From assembly GCF_017876095.1 (NCBI RefSeq), contig NZ_JAGINM010000019.1, positions 62,001-126,000 on the forward strand: DNA of 64,000 nt. The letters run 5' to 3'. The DNA is from Azospirillum agricola (GTDB lineage: Bacteria; Pseudomonadota; Alphaproteobacteria; Azospirillales; Azospirillaceae). The notes under the pieces are model-generated. The model did not search any database. It saw only the letters and a list, made by a program, of their open reading frames with translations, and had not been told where the DNA came from. Below are positions 18,278 to 26,115 of this stretch, one piece after another (position 1 is the first letter of the stretch; each line of letters opens with the position of its first letter). A program made the translations under genes and the position numbers.

Positions 18278-19342
18278 TCAGTCGGCGCGCTCCAGCGCCG
18301 CCGGGGTGGCGTTGACGAAGGCCTGCCAGCAGGCCGAGGAGTCCTGCGCCATCCGCAGGAAGCGCCGCATCTCCGCCTCGCCGTTGTCGCTGACGGCGGA
18401 CAGCTCGACGCGGTTGTCCTGCAACTGCACCGCCGACTTGTCGAACAGGTTGAAGCAGCCCTTCATGTCGAGCCGGCAGCGCATCGTGGCGGAGAGCTGG
18501 CGCAGCGGCCGGCCCTCGCGCCGGCAGACCAGAACGAGCTGCTGGGCGAGGTCGGCGACCACCGCCGCCAGGATGTACTCCTGCGGGTTGGGCGCCTCGT
18601 TCAGCCCGGCGGCCGGCACCGGCTGGTCGACCGGGAAGCGCGCCGGCAGCGACCAGCGGTCCTGGCGCCAGCGGCGGTCGCGCAGGGTCACGTCGAACTG
18701 GGTGGCGTTGCGCCACGCCACGTCGACGCCGAGGTCGAGCGGGTCGCCGCCGCCCGCGTCGCCGCCTCCCTCGTCGACGGCCCCGCCGTCCGCGGTCCCG
18801 TCCGCCGTGGCGAACAGGCCGCCGCTGCGGAATCCGGAGGGCAGATGCCGGTAATCCAGCCCGATGGCGTTGGGCAGCGTCACCGTGATGTAGTTGGGCG
18901 AGAAGCGCGCCACGTTCATCATCATCTGCTTGTACTGCCACCAGCTTCCGTCGGCGGTCAGCGTCACCAGCGCCGACAGGTCGGCCAGCCGCGATCCCGC
19001 CCGCCGCGCCGCCGCCTCCACCCTCAGCCGGTCGATGGTGATGCCCTTGTAGGAGGCGCCCTGCACCAGGATGTTGGCGACGCAGGCGCCGAGCCCGGTC
19101 ATGAAGTAGTCGGCCGGGGTCGGCGGCGCCTCCGGGCTCGGGTCGGCGTGGTGGCCGGCGCGGAAGGCGAAGTCGCGGCCCAGCCGCTTGCTGCCGAAGC
19201 GCAGCGGCAGGGTGCGGATCTCCATGGTCAGCCCGCCCAGCCACTCCAGCCCGACGCCGTAGAGGATCTCGTTCTCGCCGGGAACCTTGCGGATCTCGTG
19301 GACGAGCTCGCTGACGGCGGCGACGTTGATGCCGTTCTTCAT
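18278..19342 (-). CDS. Tandem OsmC-domain protein
   Basis: A 354-residue cytoplasmic protein that appears to be two OsmC/Ohr-like domains in one chain. The first half has the family helix APPTPADYFMTGLGACVANI followed by YKGITIDRLRVE. The second half repeats the pattern with EAPNPQEYILAAVVADLAQQ, RPLRQLSATM and a C-terminal AQDSSACWQAFVNATPA. OsmC proteins are usually about 140 residues and use two Cys to reduce organic peroxides; here the first Cys lies in domain 1 (GACVAN) and a second Cys lies in domain 2 (SSAC), so a classical pair within one domain is not obvious. A Gly/Asp/Ala-rich insert joins the halves. It overlaps the PLP-enzyme gene by ATGA, so the two are made together. Its role in a thiazoline cluster is unknown; handling of thiol or redox intermediates is a guess. 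Confidence 0.8.
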   Translation of the reverse strand: MKNGINVAAVSELVHEIRKVPGENEILYGVGLEWLGGLTMEIRTLPLRFGSKRLGRDFAFRAGHHADPSPEAPPTPADYFMTGLGACVANILVQGASYKGITIDRLRVEAAARRAGSRLADLSALVTLTADGSWWQYKQMMMNVARFSPNYITVTLPNAIGLDYRHLPSGFRSGGLFATADGTADGGAVDEGGGDAGGGDPLDLGVDVAWRNATQFDVTLRDRRWRQDRWSLPARFPVDQPVPAAGLNEAPNPQEYILAAVVADLAQQLVLVCRREGRPLRQLSATMRCRLDMKGCFNLFDKSAVQLQDNRVELSAVSDNGEAEMRRFLRMAQDSSACWQAFVNATPAALERAD

Positions 19343-20670
19343 TGGTTGATGTCCCCGATGGTGGCCAGAGCCTGGGTGAAGTCCGCCTTGAGGTCGGCGA
19401 CGTCCTCGATCCCGACCGACAGGCGCATCAGGCCGGGGTTGATGCCGATGTCGCGGCGCTGCCGCTCGATCAGGCTGCTGTGGCTGGTGTTGAAGGGCAT
19501 GCTGATCAGCGATTCCACCCCGCCCAGGCTGGTCGCCGCCTGGACGAGGGTAAGCGCGCCCATCAGTTTCAGTCCGGCGCGGTCGCCGCCCCTGACCTCG
19601 AAGGAGACCATGCCGCCGGCCCCCTTCCCCAGCAGCTCCGCCGCCCAGGGATAGGGGTAGCCGGGCAGGTCGGGGTGGTGGACGCGGGCGACCGCCGGGT
19701 GGGCGGCCAGCCAGTGGGCGAGGTCGCGCGCGCCCTCGCAATGCGCCCTCATGCGCAGCGACAGCGTCTTCATGCTGCGCTCCAGGATGGCGCAGTCCTG
19801 CGGGTTCAGGCTGCCGCCGAGCTTCAGCATCTGCGCCCACACCATGTCCATGTATTTGCGGCTCCCGGCGGCGCAGCCGGCGACGAGATCGCTGTGGCCG
19901 CCCAGATACTTGGTGCCGCTGTGGATGACGACGTGGGCGCCGAAATCCACCGGGGTCAGGCAGCAGGGCGACAGGAAGGTGTTGTCGAGCACCAGGAACA
20001 GGTTGTGCCGCGCCGCCATCTCCCCCAGCTCGCGCACCGGGGCCAGCTTCAGCAGCGGGTTGGTCAGCGTCTCGAAGAACAGCAGTTCGGTGTTGTCCTG
20101 GATCGCCGCCTCGATGCCCGCCGCGTCGGTCGGGTCGACGAAGCTGACGCTGCGGCCGAACTGGTGCATGTCCTCGCGCATCAGGTTGTAGCTGCCGCCG
20201 TAGATGTCGCGGGCGGTGACGATGTGGCCGCCCCGGTTGGTCAGCGCCAGCAGGGTCGAGCTGATCGCCGCCATGCCGGAGGCGAAGACGATGGCGCTCT
20301 CCGCGTGTTCCAGCGCCGCGATCTTCTCCTGCACCGCCCACTGGCTCGGGTTGCCGTAGCGGCTGTAGATCGGGTAGTCCCGGATCATGCCCTGGTCGAA
20401 GGCGTCGTAGCTTTCCGGCTGGAACAGGAAGGTCGTGCTGGCGAAGACCGGGGTGCCGACCGCCCCGGTGATCGGGTCGTTGTAGGTGCCGGCGTGGACC
20501 GCCAGCGTCCCCGCCCCGTGCGAACGCGGGTCGAGGGTCGTCTGGTTCTCCATGCGCGGGCCGGCGTTGCGCGAGCGCGTGAGCTGGTCGGCCCATTCGG
20601 TCTTGGCCGAGACGCCGGTCGCCTCGCTGCGGAAGCGCCCGGCCCACTCCTTAAAGATATTCTTTTTCAA
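19339..20670 (-). CDS. Cys/Met metabolism PLP-dependent enzyme (cystathionine gamma-lyase/synthase family)
   Basis: 443 residues. Fold-type I PLP enzyme of the trans-sulfuration family: YSRYGNPSQWAVQEKIAALE, FASGMAAISSTLLAL, the aspartate segment LVLDNTFLSPC, the PLP lysine in HSGTKYLGGHSDL, and SLGGVESLISMP. Members make or break C-S bonds (cystathionine, methionine, homocysteine). In a cluster with five cysteine-type NRPS modules, supply of cysteine or sulfur is a reasonable inference, but substrate cannot be read from the sequence. The start chosen is TTG 20670, which has GGAG six bases upstream and overlaps the end of the flavoprotein gene by 20 bases; ATG 20553 would give a 404-residue protein closer to family size but has no ribosome site. 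It ends in an ATGA overlap with the OsmC gene. Confidence 0.88.
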   Translation of the reverse strand: MKKNIFKEWAGRFRSEATGVSAKTEWADQLTRSRNAGPRMENQTTLDPRSHGAGTLAVHAGTYNDPITGAVGTPVFASTTFLFQPESYDAFDQGMIRDYPIYSRYGNPSQWAVQEKIAALEHAESAIVFASGMAAISSTLLALTNRGGHIVTARDIYGGSYNLMREDMHQFGRSVSFVDPTDAAGIEAAIQDNTELLFFETLTNPLLKLAPVRELGEMAARHNLFLVLDNTFLSPCCLTPVDFGAHVVIHSGTKYLGGHSDLVAGCAAGSRKYMDMVWAQMLKLGGSLNPQDCAILERSMKTLSLRMRAHCEGARDLAHWLAAHPAVARVHHPDLPGYPYPWAAELLGKGAGGMVSFEVRGGDRAGLKLMGALTLVQAATSLGGVESLISMPFNTSHSSLIERQRRDIGINPGLMRLSVGIEDVADLKADFTQALATIGDINQ

Positions 20671-21916
20671 GACATGCTCCAGCCGCGTGTTGAAGGGCGG
20701 ACAGGGCGCGCGCGCACAGCGCGTCGCCGTCCGGCCCCTGGAAGATGTTGATGCCCACCGGCGCCCCCCGGTAGGAGGGCTCGCCGATGCCCGAGCCGTC
20801 GCGCCCGAAGCCCAGCCCGATCCCGAGCAGGCCGGGCAGCGTGCCGCCGTCCGCCGCGCGGAGCTGGCCGTCGCGGCCGACCTGGACGGCGCTGCCGTTG
20901 CGGCCGGCGGCGAGCGGGCGGTCCCGCACGTCCGTGAGCGGCGGCAGGTTGGGGCGGTAGCCGGTGGCGGCGATCACGGCGTCCGCGCCGCGCAGGGCGT
21001 CGGCGACCGCCGCCTCGTCGTCGCAGGCGCGCAGCGCGATGGCCGGGTGCTGGCCGGCGAGGATCTGCTCGTAGAGCAGGCGCGAGCGGGTGTAGAGCCC
21101 CTGGAAGCGGAAGATCCGGCCGCTGGCCGGGCACTGGTCGGTCGCCGGGTCGAAACGCTCGCCGGCCGCCCGCGCCAGGGCGGCGCCGCGGTGCATGCGG
21201 CGGATCGGTTGGGTGTGCAGCAGGGTCAGCCGCAGGTCGCCGCCGGCGTACAGCTCCAGCAGCTTGTGCAGGACCGAGAAGGCGCTGTGCGAGGCGCCGA
21301 CGACGGCGATCGACCGCGCGCCGGCGGGCAGCAGCGCGGTGACGTCGCAGGGGCGCAGCACCGCGTCGGAATGGACCAGCGGGACGCCGGCCCCGGCGGC
21401 GGCGCGGCGCAGCCCGTCGGGCAGATGCGGGGCGCTGCCGGCGGCCAGCACGGCGAGAGGGCTCTCGACGCCGCGCCCCTGGGCGTCATGCAGCCGCCAG
21501 CCCCCGGCGGTGCGGCCGATCCGCGTCACCGGCGACCCGTAGGCGACGCGGCTGTTCGGGTGGCGGCGGATGGCTTCCAGGGCGAGGCGGCGGGTTTCCT
21601 CCACCAGAAGGGCGACGAGCTGGAGCGAGATGGCCCGGCCGCCGGCCATGCGGATCATGCGGGCGGCCGGCCCGTCGAGCAGCGGCCCGAACAGCCCGTC
21701 CGGCGCGATGCCGTCGAGGAAGTCGGCGGCGTCGGAGTTGGAGGGGATGTCGTAGTTGACGCCGATCGGCAGCAGGGCCTCGGCGCTTCCCTCGCGCTCG
21801 TGGATCAGCAGGCCGCGGCCGAGCAGCTCCGGCAGGATGCCCTGGCGGTCGGCGGCGATCAGGAAGCTGGTGCAGCCGGGGCCGAAGCCGACGATCTGGC
21901 AGACGGGGTTGGTCAT
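20651..21916 (-). CDS. FAD/NAD(P)-binding flavoprotein (monooxygenase-like)
   Basis: 421 residues. An N-terminal dinucleotide fold begins at once (IVGFGPGCTSFLIAA, residues 8-22), a second nucleotide fold lies mid-protein (IAVVGASHSAFSVLHKL), and a late ATGYRPNLPPL segment resembles the ATGY motif of flavin monooxygenases and lysine/ornithine N-hydroxylases. A conserved tail GINIFQGPDGDALC closes the FAD domain. It probably oxidises a cluster intermediate or acts on a sulfur or nitrogen centre, but the substrate is unknown and it could equally be a reductase of the pyridine nucleotide-disulfide class lacking the CxxC pair. It begins 33 bp after the thioesterase gene and its last codons overlap the TTG start of the PLP-enzyme gene. 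Confidence 0.82.
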   Translation of the reverse strand: MTNPVCQIVGFGPGCTSFLIAADRQGILPELLGRGLLIHEREGSAEALLPIGVNYDIPSNSDAADFLDGIAPDGLFGPLLDGPAARMIRMAGGRAISLQLVALLVEETRRLALEAIRRHPNSRVAYGSPVTRIGRTAGGWRLHDAQGRGVESPLAVLAAGSAPHLPDGLRRAAAGAGVPLVHSDAVLRPCDVTALLPAGARSIAVVGASHSAFSVLHKLLELYAGGDLRLTLLHTQPIRRMHRGAALARAAGERFDPATDQCPASGRIFRFQGLYTRSRLLYEQILAGQHPAIALRACDDEAAVADALRGADAVIAATGYRPNLPPLTDVRDRPLAAGRNGSAVQVGRDGQLRAADGGTLPGLLGIGLGFGRDGSGIGEPSYRGAPVGINIFQGPDGDALCARALSALQHAAGACLEKEYL

Positions 21917-21949
21917 GCGGGATGGGTCCTTTCGCTGAGGGGCGGCCGG

Positions 21950-22723
21950 TCAGGCCGGTTGCCTTTGGCGCGGGCGGGGAGGCAGCAGCGGGGTCAGCGC
22001 CGCGACGATGCGGTCGCGCAGCGCGTCGGCCTGGGCGGGGTGGTGCAGGAAGAAATGGTCGCCGGGCAGCAGCGCGACGTCGAAGGCGCCGCCCGCCACC
22101 AGCCGCCAGTGGCGCAGGGCGTCGCGCGGGACCTCCGGGTCGTCGGCGCCGCCGAAGACCAGCAGCGGGCAGGCCAGCGGCTCGGCCAGCGGGCGGGCCG
22201 AGACCGCCTCGCTGAGCCGGAAGTCGGCGCGGATGATCGGCAGCATCAGCCGCATCAGCTCGCGGTTCTCCAGCACCTCCGGCGGTGAGCCGTTGAGGCC
22301 GCGCACCTCGGCCAGCAGCGCGTCGTCGGGCAGATGGGCGCGGCGGCGGACGGGCACGGCGCCCGCCGGGCCGTGGCGGCCGGAGGGGAAGACGGCCAGC
22401 GGCGGGCGCCCCTCCCCCTGGAAGCGCAGGGCGATGCGGTAGCCGAGCGCCGCCCCCAGGCTGTGGCCGAACAGCGCCCAGGGGCGGCGGAGGTGCGGCG
22501 ACAGTTCGGCGCACAGGCGGTCGACCAGGGCGTCGGGGTCGTGCTCCAGCGGCTCGGCCATGCGGGTGCCGCGGCCGGGAAGCTCGACCGGCCGCACCGC
22601 GATCCAGTCGGGGAAGCGCGCGTCCCAGCCCCGGAACACCGCGCTGCCGCCGCCGGCGTAGTGCAGGCAGACCAGATCGAGGCGGGCGTCCGGCTTCTTG
22701 TCCGGGAAGGGCAGGCAGGTCAT
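21950..22723 (-). CDS. Type II thioesterase
   Basis: 257-residue alpha/beta-hydrolase of the external (editing) thioesterase class that clears mis-primed carrier domains in NRPS/PKS systems; YbtT and PchC are the counterparts. Visible: LVCLHYAGGGSAVFRGW near the start, VELPGRGTRMAEPL, catalytic Ser in FGHSLGAALG, Asp in FGGADDPEV, His in PGDHFFLH. The start overlaps the stop of the upstream NRPS in ATGA, the usual coupling in this operon. The C-terminus is Arg/Pro-rich and not conserved. It is not a terminal releasing domain. Confidence 0.93.
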   Translation of the reverse strand: MTCLPFPDKKPDARLDLVCLHYAGGGSAVFRGWDARFPDWIAVRPVELPGRGTRMAEPLEHDPDALVDRLCAELSPHLRRPWALFGHSLGAALGYRIALRFQGEGRPPLAVFPSGRHGPAGAVPVRRRAHLPDDALLAEVRGLNGSPPEVLENRELMRLMLPIIRADFRLSEAVSARPLAEPLACPLLVFGGADDPEVPRDALRHWRLVAGGAFDVALLPGDHFFLHHPAQADALRDRIVAALTPLLPPRPRQRQPA

Positions 22724-25700
22724 GGGCTCTCCGGGGGGAGGGGGGTGTCCGGGCGGTTCGCACCCTGTTGCGGAAGGCGGTGCGCCGCCCGGGGGTCGTG
22801 GCGCCGCACCGCCTCCCACAGCGCTCCCGGCGTGGGCGCCTGGAAGATCGTGGCGAGGTCGAGCGGCACGCCGAAGCGCTCGCGGATGGCGGCGGCGAGA
22901 TGCACCGCCAGCAGCGAGTTGCCGCCGGTCTCGAAGAAATTGTCGTCCGCCGAGGCGGGCGGGTGGCCGGTGATCCGGCCCCACAGCTCGGCCAGCGGCG
23001 GCAGGCCGGCGGCCTCGGCGGGGATGACCGCGCTGTCGGGTTCGCGCAGCCGGTCCTGTGCCAGTTGGGCCAGCGCCTTGCGGTCGCGCTTGCCGTTGGC
23101 GCCGAGCGGCAGCCGCTCGACGGCCAGGAAGCGGTCGGGGACCATGTAGCGCGGCAGCCGCTCCGCCAGCCAGGCGGCGAAGGGCACTTCGGGCGCGTCC
23201 GTCTCCGGCGGTCCGGCCGGGCGGTAGCAGGCGACGAGCTGCGGCCGGCCGGCCGCGTCGGGCACCGCCAGCACCTGGACCTCGGCGATTCCGGGATGCT
23301 CCGACAAATGATTCTCGACGTCGCCGGCCTCGATCCGGTGGCCACGGATCTTGAGCTGGAAGTCCTTGCGGCCGAGGAACTCGACGGCGCCGTCGCCGCG
23401 CAGCCGCCCGAGGTCGCCGGTGGCGTAGAGCCGCCGGCCGCTGCGGTGGGTGACGAAGGCGGCGGCGGTGCGCTCCGGGTCGTTCAGGTAGCCCTCGGCC
23501 AGCCCGCGCCCCTCGATGTGGATCTCGCCGCGCACCCAGGGCGGGCAGGGCGCGCCCTCGGCGTCGAGGACGTGGAGCTGCTGGCCGCCCAGCGCGAAGC
23601 CGTAGGGGATGGAGGTCCAGTCCGGCTCGACGCGCCCGACCGGGAACTGGTTCGACCAGATCGACGCCTCGGTGGCGCCGCCCAGCCCATGGAAGCGGAC
23701 CCGCGGGTAGCGCCCGCGCACCAGCCGGGCGAGCGGCAGCGGGATCCAGTCGCCGCTCAGCATCAGCAGGCGCAGCGAGGCCAGCTCCGGGCAGGGGTGC
23801 CGCGCGGCGGTGGCGAACGCCATGTCGAGCAGGGCGGGAACCGAGTTCCACACCGTCACCCGCTCGGCGGCGCAGAGCGCCAGGGTGGCGGCCGGGTCGG
23901 GGTGCTCGCTGTCGGCCGGGACGACGATGGCGGCGCCGGCGGCCAGCGCCCCCCAGATGTCGTAGACGCTGAGGTCGAAGCTCGGCGCCGACAGGGCGAG
24001 CAGCCGGTCGTCGGCCGTCACGCCGAAGCGGGCGTTGAGGTCGAGGATGGTGTTGAGCGCGGCCCCGTGGGCGATGACCACGCCCTTGGGCTGCCCGGTC
24101 GAGCCGGAGGTGTAGATGACGTAGGCCGGGTCGCCCGCCCGCCGCTCGTGCGGCGGCGCCGTTCCGGGGGTTGGACCCGGATCGGCGGGGAGGCGCCGCA
24201 CGCCGTCGGGCAGGGTGGCCGGACGGTCGGTGAGGATCCAGCGGCAGCCGCTGTGCGCCAGGATGGCGTCGCGCCGCCGCTCGGGCAGCCGGACGTCGAG
24301 CGGCAGCCAGACCAGCCCGGCCAGCGCCGCCGCGACGACGGCGACGACGGACCGGGCGCCCTTCTCCAGCTGGATGCCGATCAGGTCGCCGGGGACCGGG
24401 CCGGCGTTCCGCAGGGCGGCGGCCAGCGCGCCGGCCCGGTCGGCGAGCCGCCGGTAGGTCAGGCGGGTGCCGTCGGCGGCGGCCAGCGCCTCGCGGTCGG
24501 GCGTGCGCGCCGCCTGGGCGAGGAAGACGTCGCCAAGGCTGCGGTCGCCCACCTCGACGAGGAGGGGCGCCGGCGGCGGCAGCTCCGCCGGGGCGGCCTG
24601 CGCAGGGTCGGGACGGTCCCAGGCGGCGGGATCGCTCAACAGGGCGTGCAGCGCCCGCTCGTGGCGCGCGGCGATGGCCTCGGGGACGCCCTCCTCGAAG
24701 ATGCCGGCGACGTAGTCCCAGAAGCAGAGCAGCCCCTCGTGGTTCTCGATCACCTGATGGTCGAGCCAGACCTGCGGGGTGCGCAGGTGGCTGCCGACCA
24801 GCGCGAAGCGGTCGGTGTGGCGGGGCGGCAGGGGAGGCGTGGCGCCGCTGATGCCGCTGGTGAAGACGAAGGGCATGGCCGGGCGGTCGCCGCCGCGTTC
24901 CTGCTGCAACCGGCGCAGCAGCGAGACGCCGGAGACGTCGGCGTGGCCCAGCCGCTCGGCGGTCAGCGCCTGGAGCCGCCGGGCCTGCTCCAGGAAGCTT
25001 CCCGCCGGGTCGCAGTCCACCAGGGTGGTGTTGCTGCAATTGCCGGCCAGCGCCGGCAGGTCGGGATGCTCGAAGGGGCGGTGGTTGGCCAGCACGTTCA
25101 GGGTGAAGCGGCGGTCCTGCGCCCAGGGCCGCAACGCCGCCGCGTAGAGCGCGAGCATCGCCGCGTTGGCGGTGACGCCGCGCCCGGCGGCCAGCGCCTT
25201 CAGCCGCTGCCAGCGCTGAGGGTCGAGCCGGCCGGGCAGGCGGCGGAACTCCGACCATGGGGGGGAGCGGCCAGTGACCGGCAGGTCGGGCGGTGGCGGC
25301 AGGGCGGGGAGGCGCTCGTCCCAATAGCGGCGGCTCGCCTCGGACGGGGGCGGCAGCGCCAGGACGTAGTCGCGGTAGCCGAGCGCCGGCGGGTCCTCCG
25401 GCGCGATGCCGTCGAACAGGTGGCGCAGCAGGTCGCGGAAGATCAGCGACAGCGACGGCCCGTCCACCACGATCAGCCGGATCGCCAGCAGCAGCCGGTC
25501 GTCGTCCCCGTCCAACCGGACCAGCGTCGCCGCCAGCGGCGGGCCACGGTCGAGCGGCGGCAGCGTGTCCGGATGGGCGGCGCAGAGCTGGGCGAGCCGC
25601 CGCTCCGCCTCGTCCGATTCGACGCCGCGCAGATCGACGACGGTCAGGGCGCAGGGCGCCTCGCCCGGCGGGGCGATGGCCTGCGTGCCGTCGGGTTGGA

Positions 25701-26115
25701 AGCGGCTGCGCAGCACCTCGTGCCGCCGCTGGACCCGGTGCAGGGCCTGTTGGAGACGGTCCGGGTCGAGGGCGCGGAAGCGGCAATGGTGGAAGAAGCA
25801 GGGGATCGCCGACTGGGCGTAGCCACCATGCTCGCCCACCCAATAGGCCGTCTGGAGGTCGGTCATCGGGAAGGGATCGAAGCGGCGGTCGGGCTGCGGC
25901 CGCAGGGCGGGCTTTTCGGCGGCGCGCGACAGGCCGGACAGCTCGGCCAGCAGGGCGTCGCGGTGGCGGGCGATGCCGGCGCGCATCGCCTCGGTCATGG
26001 CGCCGAGCGGGGCGTGGTAGCCGAGCCGGCCCTGCGTGACAGACAGCCGGATGCCGTCGCGCCGCAGCCGCTCCTTGACCTCGGCGAGGGTGGTGGGAGT
26101 GTCGTCGGTCCGCAT
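22720..26115 (-). CDS. NRPS module TubC dock-Cy(variant)-A-PCP (cysteine)
   Basis: 1131 residues. An N-terminal TubC-type docking domain (RLRRDGIRLSVTQGRLGYHA, then APLGAMTEAM) is followed by a Cy-family domain (75-500). This Cy is unusual: the DxxxxD motif reads RLIVVDGPS, so the first Asp is Arg, while the second Asp, the Ser and the later PQVWLDHQ motif are kept. The A domain (540-1010) has A3 YTSGSTGQPKG and code D-L-Y-N-M-S-L-I-W, the exact yersiniabactin/pyochelin cysteine pattern at these nine positions. The carrier is ETGGNSLLAV (Ser about 1066). It is expected to condense cysteine, but ring closure may be impaired or done elsewhere. Both ends overlap neighbours by ATGA (hybrid PKS-NRPS upstream, thioesterase downstream). 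Confidence 0.92.
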   Translation of the reverse strand: MRTDDTPTTLAEVKERLRRDGIRLSVTQGRLGYHAPLGAMTEAMRAGIARHRDALLAELSGLSRAAEKPALRPQPDRRFDPFPMTDLQTAYWVGEHGGYAQSAIPCFFHHCRFRALDPDRLQQALHRVQRRHEVLRSRFQPDGTQAIAPPGEAPCALTVVDLRGVESDEAERRLAQLCAAHPDTLPPLDRGPPLAATLVRLDGDDDRLLLAIRLIVVDGPSLSLIFRDLLRHLFDGIAPEDPPALGYRDYVLALPPPSEASRRYWDERLPALPPPPDLPVTGRSPPWSEFRRLPGRLDPQRWQRLKALAAGRGVTANAAMLALYAAALRPWAQDRRFTLNVLANHRPFEHPDLPALAGNCSNTTLVDCDPAGSFLEQARRLQALTAERLGHADVSGVSLLRRLQQERGGDRPAMPFVFTSGISGATPPLPPRHTDRFALVGSHLRTPQVWLDHQVIENHEGLLCFWDYVAGIFEEGVPEAIAARHERALHALLSDPAAWDRPDPAQAAPAELPPPAPLLVEVGDRSLGDVFLAQAARTPDREALAAADGTRLTYRRLADRAGALAAALRNAGPVPGDLIGIQLEKGARSVVAVVAAALAGLVWLPLDVRLPERRRDAILAHSGCRWILTDRPATLPDGVRRLPADPGPTPGTAPPHERRAGDPAYVIYTSGSTGQPKGVVIAHGAALNTILDLNARFGVTADDRLLALSAPSFDLSVYDIWGALAAGAAIVVPADSEHPDPAATLALCAAERVTVWNSVPALLDMAFATAARHPCPELASLRLLMLSGDWIPLPLARLVRGRYPRVRFHGLGGATEASIWSNQFPVGRVEPDWTSIPYGFALGGQQLHVLDAEGAPCPPWVRGEIHIEGRGLAEGYLNDPERTAAAFVTHRSGRRLYATGDLGRLRGDGAVEFLGRKDFQLKIRGHRIEAGDVENHLSEHPGIAEVQVLAVPDAAGRPQLVACYRPAGPPETDAPEVPFAAWLAERLPRYMVPDRFLAVERLPLGANGKRDRKALAQLAQDRLREPDSAVIPAEAAGLPPLAELWGRITGHPPASADDNFFETGGNSLLAVHLAAAIRERFGVPLDLATIFQAPTPGALWEAVRRHDPRAAHRLPQQGANRPDTPLPPESP

